From assembly GCA_947624465.1 (NCBI GenBank), contig CANQKJ010000006.1, forward strand, positions 1 through 28,702: a DNA stretch of 28,702 nt. Direction: 5' to 3'. This stretch comes from an uncultured Oscillospiraceae bacterium (GTDB taxonomy: Bacteria > Bacillota > Clostridia > Oscillospirales > Oscillospiraceae). The stretch's first letter is position 1; each line of letters begins with the position of its first letter. The notes beneath the pieces were generated by a model. That model was not told the DNA's origin. It ran no database searches and saw nothing but the letters and a program-made list of their open reading frames with translations. Positions 15,845 to 23,418 of this stretch are shown one piece after another. Position numbers and translations under genes: made by a program.

Positions 15845-16165
15845 CGATGCCCTTTCTACATGGGTATTCTGCAACTGCGCACGTGCGGCATGTTCGACAT
15901 TAGAACGATTGGAGTCAGCTGCTCCTCGGATAGTTTTATTCTCCTCCTTTCCAAATGGCAAGGACCGGGTCTTCCGACCCGGCCCTTGCCGCACTACATG
16001 ATCGGGAACGAATCGCTTCCTGTGTATCTCCAAGAGTGGGGCTTTATGATACTCTTCCTTTTCTGAGACTAGTATAGACCTGCTGAAGGCCAAATGACTG
16101 TGTCAGCAGGGTCCTCATCCTTTTGGCGTCGACAAAGATATTAACCAAATCCAGCGAAGGCTTTT
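15845..16165. other. Intergenic region with two strong hairpins
   Basis: No credible gene is seen. The stem 15957-15970 with 15977-15990 (GGCAAGGACCGGGT, one mismatch, 6-base loop) is strong but lacks a T-run; it may still end esterase transcription or protect the 3' end. A second inverted repeat, CCTGCTGA (16079-16086) with TCAGCAGG (16103-16110), lies just upstream of the repeated element end. Confidence 0.45.
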
Positions 16166-16322
16166 TGACCCTTATTTGTACCCTTACCGCAGCGGGATCG
16201 GCCAACACCACTTAACAAATAATAAAATGTGAATTGTTTACAAGGCCGCTTTTTTCAACGAGCCAGGGATTTGGCGGCACGAATAGACAACAGGTAAAAT
16301 ATGTATTTTGCAATTCAAATCC
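16166..16322 (+). repeat. Mobile-element end, copy A (junction with galT)
   Basis: This segment matches 18571-18727 along its whole length with scattered differences (shared blocks: TGACCCTTATTTGTACCCTT, GGATCGGCCAACACCACTT, ATTTGGCGGCACGAA, CAGGTAAAAT, TTGCAATTC). It starts with two ACCCTTA units 5 bases apart, which look like integrase arm sites. The match ends at TTCAAATCC (16314-16322), where galT begins. The pattern is that of an integrated element's end with its recombination core. Confidence 0.65.
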
Positions 16323-17510
16323 CTGTACGCCCAGTCCCCAAAAACGGCTACCGACTGGTACTACGAGTTCTCTCAGGACACCAACTACATCCGTCGGGAC
16401 CGCATCGCCAAGGATGTGAAGTGGATCGCCCCCACGGAGTACGGCGATCTGGACATCACCATCAACCTGTCCAAGCCGGAGAAGGACCCCAAGGCCATCG
16501 CGGCGGCCAAGAACCTGCCCGCCTCCGCCTACCCCCGGTGCCAGCTCTGCGCCGAGAACGAGGGCTACGCCGGCCGGGTCAACCACCCTGCCCGGCAGAA
16601 CCACCGGGTGGTGCCCATCACCATCAACGGCTCGCCCTGGTTCCTGCAATACTCCCCTTACGTCTACTACAACGAACACTGCATCTGCTTCAACCGGGAG
16701 CATGTGCCCATGAAGATCGACCGGGCCTGCTTCGGCAAGCTGCTGGACTTCGTGGGCCAGTTCCCCCACTACTTCGTGGACTCCAACGCCGACCTGCCCA
16801 TCGTGGGCGGCTCTATCCTGGCCCACGACCACTTCCAGGGCGGGCGCTACACCTTCGCCATGGAGAAGGCCCCGGTGGAGACCCCGGTGACCTTCCCAGG
16901 CTATGAGGACGTGGCCGCCGGCGTCGTCAAGTGGCCCATGTCGGTGATCCGCCTCACGGCGGACGACCCCGCCCGCTTAGTCAATCTGGCGGACAGGATC
17001 TTGACCGCCTGGCGCGGCTATACCGACGAGAGCGCGTTCATCTTCGCGGAGACCGACGGCGATCCCCACAACACCATCACCCCCATCGCCCGCCGCCGGG
17101 GGGAGAAGTTCGAGTTGGACCTGGTGCTGCGGAACAACATCACCACGCCGGAGCACCCCCTGGGGGTCTACCACCCCCACGCGGAGCTGCACCACATCAA
17201 AAAGGAGAACATCGGCCTCATTGAGGTGATGGGCCTGGCCGTCCTCCCGGCGCGGCTGAAAGCCGAACTGGTGGCTGTGGCCGACGCCCTGGTGTCCGGC
17301 GCGGACCTCCGCTCCAATGAGCTGACGGAAAAACACGCCGACTGGGCGGAGGGCTTCGCCCCCAACTACGCCATCACCCGGGAAAACGCCCTGGGCATCG
17401 TGGAGAAGGAGACGGGGCTTGTGTTCGCCAAGGTACTGGAGCACGCCGGCGTGTACGCCCGGAACGATGAGGGCAAGGCCGCCTTCCTGCGGTTTATCGA
17501 CACGATTTAA
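16308..17510 (+). pseudogene. galT: Galactose-1-phosphate uridylyltransferase (class II), N-terminally truncated
   Basis: The frame reads from FKSLYAQSPKTATDW to the C-terminus of Firmicutes-type GalT (about 400 residues present; intact proteins have roughly 490-510). It retains the active-site motif SILAHDHFQGG, KWPMSVIRL and the FAETDGDPHNT block, so the catalytic core is intact, but about 100 N-terminal residues are missing. The cut coincides exactly with the end of the repeated element (16310-16322). TTG 16308 could give a product, yet only a weak AGGTA precedes it. GalT exchanges UDP between glucose-1-P and galactose-1-P in the Leloir pathway; loss of the N-terminus probably inactivates or silences it. 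Confidence 0.85.
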
Positions 17511-17576
17511 CGCAATGGTAGGGTTGCACCCTATGTGCGCCGAGACTGCCCTAAGCTCACCCCATTGAGACTGCCG

Positions 17577-17613
17577 ACAGCAAGAGCCGCCCGTCGAAAG
17601 GCGGCTCTTGCTA
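17577..17613 (+). terminator. Rho-independent terminator after galT
   Basis: AGCAAGAGCCGCC pairs with GGCGGCTCTTGCT around a CGTCGAAA loop, giving a 13-pair perfect stem. The T-rich tail is weak (ATAAGCATTTTTC), but the stem is strong enough for termination and marks the native end of the galT transcript. Confidence 0.75.
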
Positions 17614-17666
17614 TAAGCATTTTTCAATAGTGATATTTAGCAAATCTCTAATAGAATCAACTTTGA

Positions 17667-17695
17667 TTGACGATTATATTTTGTGGTGTTATAAT
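17667..17695 (+). promoter_or_regulatory. Sigma-A promoter of the GNAT gene
   Basis: TTGACG (17667-17672) and TATAAT (17690-17695) are 17 bases apart, a near-consensus promoter. Transcription would begin near 17702, and the GGGGTGATGAA ribosome site with ATG 17712 follows at once, so the mRNA leader would be only about 10 bases. Confidence 0.75.
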
Positions 17696-17711
17696 CATAA
17701 GGGGTGATGAA

Positions 17712-18245
17712 ATGCTGTTTGTGCCGTATGTTATCCGAAATGAGGATGGAAATGTCATTTCGGTTGAGATCGAACCTGCATCTCCGGCGGATTTGTTGGT
17801 CACTCACGGGGATCCGGTTTGGCAGACGGATTGGGAATCTGGATATCTGTCGGACCCTGCTGTGGACAAATACGCGATGAAGACGCATGAAGGGGAACTC
17901 ATTGCGCTGGCAGCATACCAGATTGCAGGAAGGAAAGCATATGTGTATATCCTTTATGCGGAGAGTGCGCCCCACAGCAACCCAACGATGACAGAAACGT
18001 CTAAGAGAAAATATTATGGGATTGGAGCGGCATTGATTGCATTCGGGATCAAGTATTCCATTGATAATGGCTGCCGCGGAGATGTGGTATTTGAAGCAAA
18101 AACAGACGAGTTGGCAAGGCATTACGAGGAGGATTTTGGAGCGAGGCGGATCCCCAGCGTAACCAGCGGCGGTCCCAAGCGGTTTATGCTGGCGGATGAA
18201 GACGCATGGGCCCTGTTCTCCAAGTATTTATCAGAGGAGGAATAG
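17712..18245 (+). CDS. GNAT-fold acetyltransferase-like protein
   Basis: The 177-residue protein has a GNAT-like core: KRKYYGIGAALIAFGIKYS (residues 98-116) matches the acetyl-CoA pyrophosphate-binding loop (R/Q-x-x-G-x-G/A) and its helix, followed by a VVFEAKT strand and a helix with LARHYEEDFGARRI. GNAT enzymes transfer an acyl group from CoA to amines; some mobile-element members are tRNA-modifying toxins, but those usually pair with an RHH antitoxin upstream, which is absent. ATG 17712 is set by GGGGTGA and the promoter at 17667; longer versions start before the predicted transcript. The next gene begins 2 bases after its stop, so they form a pair. Target unknown. Confidence 0.7.
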   Translation: MLFVPYVIRNEDGNVISVEIEPASPADLLVTHGDPVWQTDWESGYLSDPAVDKYAMKTHEGELIALAAYQIAGRKAYVYILYAESAPHSNPTMTETSKRKYYGIGAALIAFGIKYSIDNGCRGDVVFEAKTDELARHYEEDFGARRIPSVTSGGPKRFMLADEDAWALFSKYLSEEE

Positions 18246-18247
18246 AC

Positions 18248-18511
18248 ATGGAACGCATTACGAGCGGACAGGTTGCCATTGATGATTTGGCGGAGCAGGC
18301 CGGAGGTTATTTCGCATTGCCGACAGAAGAAAATATAGCCTATACAGATTTGCTGTTTGACATCTGCGAGAAATTCAGGATCCATTACTACTCTGCTACT
18401 CCCAAAGAGCGGCAGTTTGTGGAAGAAGTCACGCGAGTGACCTATGAGCGGGAGCGGGCGGCCAAGCTGGGCCTGCCGCTGTCTGATATCCGCCCCGCGT
18501 TTGCATCGTAA
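18248..18511 (+). CDS. Small protein of unknown function, paired with the GNAT gene
   Basis: The 87-residue, largely helical protein (MERITSGQVAIDDLAEQAGG ... ERERAAKLGLPLSD) follows the GNAT gene after 2 bases, with GAGGAGG in the end of that gene as its ribosome site. I recognise no family and see no DNA-binding helix-turn-helix or RHH signature. Size and coupling fit a partner or antidote of the GNAT protein, but this is inference. It is the last gene before the element end at 18571. Confidence 0.7.
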   Translation: MERITSGQVAIDDLAEQAGGYFALPTEENIAYTDLLFDICEKFRIHYYSATPKERQFVEEVTRVTYERERAAKLGLPLSDIRPAFAS

Positions 18512-18570
18512 AGGCAGCTTTGGCCTGTACAACAGAGATGTGCAGAAAAGAATGGCTTTAGGTGGTTGTC

Positions 18571-18727
18571 TGACCCTTATTTGTACCCTTACCGCGACAG
18601 GATCGGCCAACACCACTTGACACAAGACAAAATACGGATTGTTTGTGAGTGCGCTATTTTCAACGGGCCAGGCATTTGGCGGCACGAACAGATATCAGGT
18701 AAAATGTGTATCTTGCAATTCGAATCC
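18571..18727 (+). repeat. Mobile-element end, copy B (junction with tRNA-Trp)
   Basis: This is the second copy of the segment at 16166-16322 in the same orientation. The shared part again starts at TGACCCTTATTTGTACCC and ends in CTTGCAATTCGAATCC. Here the core TTCGAATCC runs on into a tRNA 3' end rather than galT, which marks it as an attachment-site junction of an element using a tRNA gene. Confidence 0.7.
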
Positions 18728-18741
18728 TTCTGCCCCTGCCA
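18719..18741 (+). other. 3' end of tRNA-Trp, attachment-site core
   Basis: TTCGAAT is a T-loop, CCTTC the 3' side of the T-stem, TGCCCCT the 3' acceptor strand, G the discriminator and CCA the encoded tail. An acceptor 5' strand AGGGGCA with discriminator G fits bacterial tRNA-Trp. The bases before it do not pair with CCTTC, so only the 3' part of the tRNA is here; this is how a tyrosine-integrase element leaves the duplicated core at one end. The intact tRNA should lie beyond the element. Confidence 0.7.
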
Positions 18742-18743
18742 CT

Positions 18744-18776
18744 AAAAGCTCCGAAGTCACATGACTTCGGAGCTTT
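18744..18776 (+). terminator. Rho-independent terminator after the tRNA-Trp end
   Basis: AAAAGCTCCGAAGT pairs perfectly with ACTTCGGAGCTTTT around CACATG and continues as a T-run. It starts two bases after CCA and is the natural terminator of the tRNA-Trp transcription unit, supporting the idea that DNA right of 18741 was originally adjacent to that tRNA. Confidence 0.8.
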
Positions 18777-19024
18777 TTCGGTACTATTTCGGCGGGATGG
18801 TTTTTGGGAGACCGAGTCTGATGCCCGAATGACGCTCAAATCGTGCTGTCTGGCGTCAACGATCCCGCCCTGTTCCGTCGGGTACAGCACCAAAATAGCA
18901 TCAAAGTTTCGCTCCCCAGGCCGGCGGCTGTGCCAGCTTGGGGAGCTTCTTCTTTGATCATGTGTCTCAATTTTTGGGCTGTCAAATGGCGTGACTGTTT
19001 TAGGCAGGGGTGTTTTTGCACGGC
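18777..19024. other. Non-coding segment between tRNA terminator and integrase
   Basis: I see no convincing gene here; open frames crossing it are low in conserved features. A nested inverted repeat (ATCAAAG 18899-18905 with CTTTGAT 18952-18958, inside it GCTCCCCA 18911-18918 with TGGGGAGC 18939-18946) forms a long hairpin and may terminate the integrase transcript coming from the right. Confidence 0.5.
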
Positions 19025-20239
19025 TCACAGCTCAAACCCCGCCGTGATTCCGGCCAGACGAGCGGTATCTTTACGCACATAGTAGAGTTCGGTAATCTCA
19101 GAGGTGGAGTGGCCCAAGAGGTCCGCCACCTGGCGGGGTGATAGGGCTTTCATGGAACCGTCGGGCTGTTTGACTCCATTCACCAGGTTGGTGGCGAAGG
19201 TGTGTCGAAGGCTGTGCAGACCTTTCTGCTCGATTCCGGCTGCCTCCAGGATTCGATAGTACCGCTTGCGGAAGTTCACTGGCTTGGTGTAGTTCCCCTG
19301 CTCGTCTGAAATCAACGGTGCGTTCTCTCCGAAGTACCGTTCTGCTCTCAGCTCCAAGATGGCGTTGACTGCCGCTTGGTTCAAGGGCACGTCCCGTTTG
19401 CTGGAGGCGGTCTTGAGTTTGCCCACCTTCATCTCCATGCCACCAGCGGCATCGGTGCCGTTGCGCTTGGCGATTTCTTTCACGCCCCGTTGAAGGTGGA
19501 TGACTCTCCGCTCCAGATCGATGTCGCTGTTCAGCAGTCCCAGCACCTCACAGGTGCGGAGGCCGGTGTTCAGCATCAGGATGTAGGCGGCGGATTGCTG
19601 ATAAATGCGTTTGCCGTTGCTCCACTTCCGCACAGCTTCAGCTTTGAACCGCTCGATTTCAGAGGGGGAGAAGGTTGTGACCGTTTCGAAGGTCGGCAGA
19701 TTCTCCTTGCCTTGGGCGGCGAGGAAGTTCGCCCGCTTGATCATGGGGGCCGCTGGCATAGGGTTCTTCGTGATGAGTTCCTGCTGGGTGAGGTAGCGGA
19801 AGTAATCGGTGAGGAGATTGTGGACCTTTTTCACGGTAGTGTAGGCGAAGCCTTTGGCCATCCAGTGATTGAGCGTCGCTTTCACGTCCGCCGAGGTGAC
19901 GTCGCCCACTACCTTGTCCCCCAGCAGAGGGTAAATCAGATGGCTGGCGGTCCATTCCAGGCGGTCATAGGTGGTACGCTCCACCGAGGGGAATTTGAAC
20001 ACCTGGAGCCAGTTTTTCATGCTGTCCTCTAGTTTTGCCTTGGACTCGTCCGATGCGGCGATTCGCTGTTTGAAGTCCGCGATGTACTCGGTGATCTTGG
20101 CTTTGACTTCCGGCTTGGAGGTTCCGCAGAAGGATTTGCGCTTGCGCTCTCCTTGCTCATCAAGATACCAGACCACGCCGTTCCAGCGTCCGTCGGTGCG
20201 CTTGAATACGTTGCCGTTGGTCAGGAGTTTCTTTTGCAT
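19025..20239 (-). CDS. int: Tyrosine recombinase (integrase)
   Basis: This 404-residue integrase has an N-terminal arm-binding domain (NGNVFKRTDGRW), a core-binding SAM-like domain (about residues 60-170) and a catalytic domain with R228 in NTGLRTCEVLGL, H342/R345 in LHSLRHTF and Y387 in ELYYVR, following the LGHSTSEIT block. It catalyses strand exchange for integration and excision. It overlaps the small gene upstream by 19 bases and starts at ATG 20239 behind AGGTGAAG. The gene lies about 280 bases from the tRNA-Trp end, the usual place of such an integrase. It may be the enzyme acting at the TTCRAATCC cores, though the element side relative to the tRNA end leaves that open. Confidence 0.93.
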   Translation of the reverse strand: MQKKLLTNGNVFKRTDGRWNGVVWYLDEQGERKRKSFCGTSKPEVKAKITEYIADFKQRIAASDESKAKLEDSMKNWLQVFKFPSVERTTYDRLEWTASHLIYPLLGDKVVGDVTSADVKATLNHWMAKGFAYTTVKKVHNLLTDYFRYLTQQELITKNPMPAAPMIKRANFLAAQGKENLPTFETVTTFSPSEIERFKAEAVRKWSNGKRIYQQSAAYILMLNTGLRTCEVLGLLNSDIDLERRVIHLQRGVKEIAKRNGTDAAGGMEMKVGKLKTASSKRDVPLNQAAVNAILELRAERYFGENAPLISDEQGNYTKPVNFRKRYYRILEAAGIEQKGLHSLRHTFATNLVNGVKQPDGSMKALSPRQVADLLGHSTSEITELYYVRKDTARLAGITAGFEL

Positions 20240-20544
20240 GATGCTTCACCTGCCTTTTGCTTTGCGTGTTCCGCATTTTCATCGTCGAAGGAATAGGGCG
20301 GAATCTCACTCAGTTCCTGCTCGATCCCTCTTGCCAGACGGATGCCAGAGAGGAAGCTGTCCAGGGAGGTCTGGTCTCGCAGGTCGTCCTCCAAGTCCAG
20401 CAGGTGGAGCAGCAAGACCCGTTGGCTTTTACCCAGTTGTCTGCGTAGTTTCGTGAGGATTCTGTCTCGCTTACGCTGTATCCTCATCGCTTCGGGTGAC
20501 ACTGTGGTGAACCGTTCGTGCAGGGCTCTCAGGTATTCTGGCAT
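20221..20544 (-). CDS. Small helical protein coupled to the integrase
   Basis: The 107-residue product (MPEYLRALHERFTTVSPEAM ...) is rich in Arg, Leu and Glu, with likely coiled-coil segments (RKRDRILTKLRRQLGKSQ). ATG 20544 is chosen since AAGGAGG lies 7 bases upstream; the GTG at 20568 sits ahead of that ribosome site. Its end overlaps the integrase start by 19 bases, so the two are translated together. It may be a directionality factor or integrase partner, but I recognise no Xis or HTH signature. The leader carries a conserved hairpin (20577-20602). Confidence 0.72.
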   Translation of the reverse strand: MPEYLRALHERFTTVSPEAMRIQRKRDRILTKLRRQLGKSQRVLLLHLLDLEDDLRDQTSLDSFLSGIRLARGIEQELSEIPPYSFDDENAEHAKQKAGEASCKRNS

Positions 20545-20560
20545 AGCGGTCGCCTCCTTC

Positions 20561-20602
20561 AGCGACACACAATACCACCCCTGGCCGGGAATAGCCAGGG
20601 GT
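20561..20602 (-). repeat. Leader hairpin repeat, copy 1
   Basis: ACCCCTGGC (20577-20585) pairs with GCCAGGGGT (20594-20602). With the adjoining GCGACA(C/T)A(C/T)AATACC it matches 23570-23610. On the minus strand the hairpin lies in the 5' leader, about 15 bases before the AAGGAGG of the small gene; it could be an operator, attenuator or protein-binding RNA element. Confidence 0.6.
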
Positions 20603-20678
20603 AAAACGCAGAGTTAGTAAACTGTTATCATTTGTTTGTGGATGACGATGTGCCATTTTTCATTGCCTGGGGCCGCAG

Positions 20679-20791
20679 TGTCACGCTTTAGGGTTCCACA
20701 GTCCTTGATTTTCTAAGGCCCAAAACCGTGAAACGGGAGGGGACTGTGTATTTACCTTACCGCCTTGAAAAACGGACTTACAAGCGTGACA
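20679..20791 (-). ncRNA. Predicted structured RNA, tandem unit 1
   Basis: The 113-base unit is closed by TGTCACGCTT (20679-20688) and AAGCGTGACA (20782-20791), a perfect 10-pair stem. Inside, CACAGTCC pairs with GGACTGTG, and CCTT..AAGG and CCGT..ACGG form small hairpins. Unit 2 keeps the inner sequences but has a different closing stem that still pairs fully. The CCG hairpin in unit 2 pairs better if the minus strand is transcribed (T-G wobble), so I favour that strand weakly. No known RNA class is recognised. Confidence 0.5.
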
Positions 20792-20803
20792 TGGGGTCCC
20801 TGC

Positions 20804-20922
20804 TTTCTACGCATTTCGGTGCTTCGCAGCCCTTGATCCTCTAAGGCTCAAAACCGCGAAACGGCAGGGCCCTGTATAGTTACCTTACCCCCCCTCAAAA
20901 GCGGTTTCTATATGCGTAGAAA
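20804..20922 (-). ncRNA. Predicted structured RNA, tandem unit 2
   Basis: The 119-base unit is closed by TTTCTACGCAT (20804-20814) and ATGCGTAGAAA (20912-20922), 11 perfect pairs. It shares with unit 1 the blocks CCTTGATYYTCTAAGGCYCA, AAAACCGYGAAACGG and TTACCTTACC. The two closing stems have unrelated sequences but equal position, which is compensatory change expected for conserved structure. It begins 12 bases after unit 1. Confidence 0.5.
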
Positions 20923-20943
20923 ACTCATTTTCCAAAAGGCGAA

Positions 20944-20968
20944 CCGCTCCATTTCACGGATGGAGCGG
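20944..20968 (-). terminator. Terminator of the stalk-domain gene, minus strand
   Basis: CCGCTCCAT (20944-20952) pairs perfectly with ATGGAGCGG (20960-20968), loop of 7 bases, about 20 bases after the stop codon of the gene at 20988. On the minus strand it is followed by a weak T-stretch. Confidence 0.6.
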
Positions 20969-20987
20969 CTCCCGATTTCTTGCGAGG

Positions 20988-21839
20988 TCAGGTCACATAG
21001 ACCTGGTACTCGGTGTGGTTATACACCCCATCCTTGTACAGATCCCACGCTTCCACCGAGTATGTCCCTGGTGGGCAGGAGTTGAACAGCTTGGTCAGTT
21101 CGCTGTCCCGCCACGGCCAGAAGGACCAGGCACCGGCGTCGTCCGGGATGGTCAAGCTGATGCGGACGTAGGGAGTGCCTTTGGAGCCGTAGCGCAGTTT
21201 GCCCCCGCTGCTGGTCTCAGGGTTTGTTCCCGCGAGATTCATCAGCGTGTACTGCATCCGGCGGGTCTCATAGAGATTGCGGACGAAGAGGTAGTCCGCG
21301 TTAGAGCGGGCAAAGTGCCGTGCTTCAGGCGCAGGCAGGTCCACGCTGGGGAAGCTGGACCAGTCACAGGTCGGCGTGGGCAGAGGGGGCAACGGCCCCT
21401 CTGCGAACATATTGGCGTCCCAGCGGCTCACGTCCTTGATGGTGTAGAGGGTACCATCGTCACACGGGATCACGTCGCCCGCTTTTGGAACGTACTGGCT
21501 GCCGTCCGACGGCAGAGTCACGGTACCTTGCGGTTTTGCGGCCTCTCCTTTCTGACTGACCGGCGCCACGCCGGTGTAGGGCTTGTCCGTTTCGATCTGG
21601 ACCGTGCCGTCCCAGTAGACATTGAACCCAACCTTGGCCCCGATGTCCCGGAGCCGGACGTAGTTCTCGTCGTTGATCATATAGGCGGTGAGTTCCGTCC
21701 GCTGGCCGTCGATGTAGACGGCGCAGTTGCTCCGGGTGGCGGTGAGCCGTGCGGCGGCGGCCTGGGCACCGCTGGTGAGCGTTACCCCGGCGAGGACGCC
21801 GGCCAGTACGAGCAGCAGATTTCTGATACGGATTTTCAT
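20988..21839 (-). CDS. Secreted copper-amine-oxidase-like (stalk) domain protein
   Basis: The 283-residue protein starts with a Sec signal peptide (MKIRIRNLLLVLAGVLAGVT, cleavage near AQAA). Residues about 35-90 form a copper amine oxidase N-terminal-like domain: VYIDGQRTELTAYMIND, NYVRLRDIGAKVGFNVYWDG, a module common in exported Firmicutes proteins. The rest has no family I can name (contains CPPGTYSVEAWDLYKDG). It has its own AGGAGG before ATG 21839 and a terminator, so it is a separate unit. As cargo on a mobilizable element it may act at the cell surface, but function is unknown. Confidence 0.8.
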   Translation of the reverse strand: MKIRIRNLLLVLAGVLAGVTLTSGAQAAAARLTATRSNCAVYIDGQRTELTAYMINDENYVRLRDIGAKVGFNVYWDGTVQIETDKPYTGVAPVSQKGEAAKPQGTVTLPSDGSQYVPKAGDVIPCDDGTLYTIKDVSRWDANMFAEGPLPPLPTPTCDWSSFPSVDLPAPEARHFARSNADYLFVRNLYETRRMQYTLMNLAGTNPETSSGGKLRYGSKGTPYVRISLTIPDDAGAWSFWPWRDSELTKLFNSCPPGTYSVEAWDLYKDGVYNHTEYQVYVT

Positions 21840-21885
21840 AAGAGTGGCCTCCTTCTGGTATTGTTTTGGCGCTTTCGCAACGCAA

Positions 21886-21945
21886 ACACTACCAACAATC
21901 AGAGGGAATAGCCAGAGCTTTTCAGCGGAGTTATCACTTTATTAA
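21886..21945 (-). repeat. Leader repeat, diverged copy 2
   Basis: The segment GGGAATAGCCAG followed by GCGGAGTTA resembles the leader at 20587-20616 (GGGAATAGCCAG ... GCAGAGTTA). The hairpin arm is altered so the stem is lost. It lies upstream of the stalk-domain gene, as copy 1 lies upstream of the integrase unit. Confidence 0.4.
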
Positions 21946-21974
21946 CAGTTGAAATCTCCGTCTGCCAGAGTTTT

Positions 21975-22934
21975 TTACCACATCATCGTCATTCCGAATC
22001 CATGCTGCTGCTCGTATTCCTCATCGTCATCCACCATGTACTGGGCGTGTTCCAGCTTGTGCCCCATGGCCAGCAGCTTCTCCACCTCTTTGTCGCTGTG
22101 GTGGATCGTCTCCAGATGGAAGCGATCATTGTCCCCGATAGCCAGCGCGTCCAGGATGGACGCGATCTCTGAGACGATATCGTCGACGGTGATCTCCGGG
22201 TCATAATATCGACGGTCCTCCAGATAATCACACCCGCCCATCTCGAAGTAGTTCTCCATGTTTTCCCGGAGCAGCGTGTCATCGAACAGCTTGTTGTCCC
22301 GGCAGCGGAAGTTTTCCGGCGTGGTATAGGTGATATATTTTTGATTGGGCTCCCACTTCACACCATAGCCCCAGGCGTTCATCGTCTCGATGAATTCCTC
22401 CCGCGTCCTGGTCTGCTTCATCGCCTCGCGGATTACGAAGCGGAGATCCTTTTTCCACTTTGGGATGCGCCTGCGGTCCGCCTTCGTCTCGGTGACGGAC
22501 AATCCATACTTCAGACACAACTGATTGGAGTACTCCTTGACCATCTGCATCTCTCTGGCGCTCTGATGATACTTCTTCCCATTCTCGAAGTTCACCGAGT
22601 TCAGGATGATGTGGTTGTGGATGTGAGCGGTGTTCATATGGGTGGCGACGAGACATTGATAGCCCTTGAAGTACTCCGCCAGCTTCACGCCGATCTCGTG
22701 AGCCGTCTCGAAGTCCAGGGGGTCGTCGGGAGAGAAGGACTGGACGATGTGGTAGTAGGCGCGGCCGTCGGTCTTGTCGAAGAGTTTTTTCACCGCCTCG
22801 AACTCATCGAGCGCTGTTTCCGCCACGCAGTTCACGCCGGAGATCAAACTGTCCACCGTCTTTTCCCGGTTGGTGACGTAGTCCAGGATACCCTTCAGGC
22901 CCCGCGAGACAGCAATGAATTTAACGCTTGCCAT
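21975..22934 (-). CDS. MOB-family relaxase
   Basis: The 319-residue protein is a relaxase/mobilisation nuclease (PF03432-like, VirD2/MobP type). The HUH metal-binding site is H99, H104, H106, H108 in THMNTAHIHNHIIL; the catalytic Tyr is probably Y19 in LDYVTNREKT near the N-terminus. It nicks oriT and stays bound to the 5' end for transfer. It is short compared with usual 400-600-residue relaxases, lacking a long C-terminal extension. Its start overlaps the mobC end by 40 bases and has GGAGGTG upstream. No coupling protein or type IV secretion genes are seen, so transfer would depend on a helper. Confidence 0.9.
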   Translation of the reverse strand: MASVKFIAVSRGLKGILDYVTNREKTVDSLISGVNCVAETALDEFEAVKKLFDKTDGRAYYHIVQSFSPDDPLDFETAHEIGVKLAEYFKGYQCLVATHMNTAHIHNHIILNSVNFENGKKYHQSAREMQMVKEYSNQLCLKYGLSVTETKADRRRIPKWKKDLRFVIREAMKQTRTREEFIETMNAWGYGVKWEPNQKYITYTTPENFRCRDNKLFDDTLLRENMENYFEMGGCDYLEDRRYYDPEITVDDIVSEIASILDALAIGDNDRFHLETIHHSDKEVEKLLAMGHKLEHAQYMVDDDEEYEQQHGFGMTMMW

Positions 22935-23203
22935 GTCTGTCGATACACCTCCAGGAAGGGTTTGAGATCCACGAAGGAGATCCGTCTTTGTCTCGCCAGC
23001 ACCACCAACTGGTTGAGGTTGTTCCCCTGACGACGCAGCTCGGTGGTGAGTTCACGGAGCGGCGCGGTCTCGATGACGGTCTGGTCCAGGGCGGCTTTGC
23101 GGACGAACTCGCTGGTGGTCTTCCCCGCCCTCTTAGCCCGTCGCTCGATCTGTTCCTTTTCCCAGGGAGCCACCCGCAGGTGGATGTATTCGGATTTAGA
23201 CAC
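22895..23203 (-). CDS. mobC: Relaxosome accessory protein MobC
   Basis: The 102-residue protein has an N-terminal RHH-like DNA-binding segment (EYIHLRVAPWEKEQIERRAK ... TTSEFVRKAAL) and the MobC signature region GNNLNQLVVLARQ. MobC proteins open the DNA at oriT and guide the relaxase. GTG 23203 follows AGGTGA. The 40-base overlap with the relaxase indicates translational coupling. The 500 bases upstream are hairpin-rich and are the expected place of oriT. Confidence 0.9.
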   Translation of the reverse strand: MSKSEYIHLRVAPWEKEQIERRAKRAGKTTSEFVRKAALDQTVIETAPLRELTTELRRQGNNLNQLVVLARQRRISFVDLKPFLEVYRQTWQALNSLLSRGA

Positions 23204-23418
23204 AGTTGATCACCTGCCAGAATCTTTCGTCCCCCTCGGAGAGCAGGGGGTTCCTCAAAGGGGGACTGGTCCCCCTTTGAAGCCGCGCCGCCGGAGGCGG
23301 TAACAGCACTTCCGCAGAAGTGCTCGCGGCGGAAAGGGGTGCGGGCTTGCCCGCTACTGCGTCGGGGCGCGGCGGCGGGCAAGGCCCGCCAGCCGTGACA
23401 CGAACGCGAAACTTGTCA

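Noticed and set aside
16301..16906. Frame starting at ATG 16301 over galT
   Set aside because: Out of frame with the GalT motifs; shadow.
18660..19028. Open frames between the GNAT pair and the integrase
   Set aside because: They cross the tRNA end, its terminator and a long hairpin; no conserved features.
20679..20922. CRISPR or type III toxin-antitoxin RNA repeats
   Set aside because: Only two long units with a 12-base gap, no spacers, no adjacent ToxN-like or Cas gene.
20804..20922. Retron-type msr/msd RNA
   Set aside because: No reverse transcriptase gene in the window and no msr/msd arrangement.
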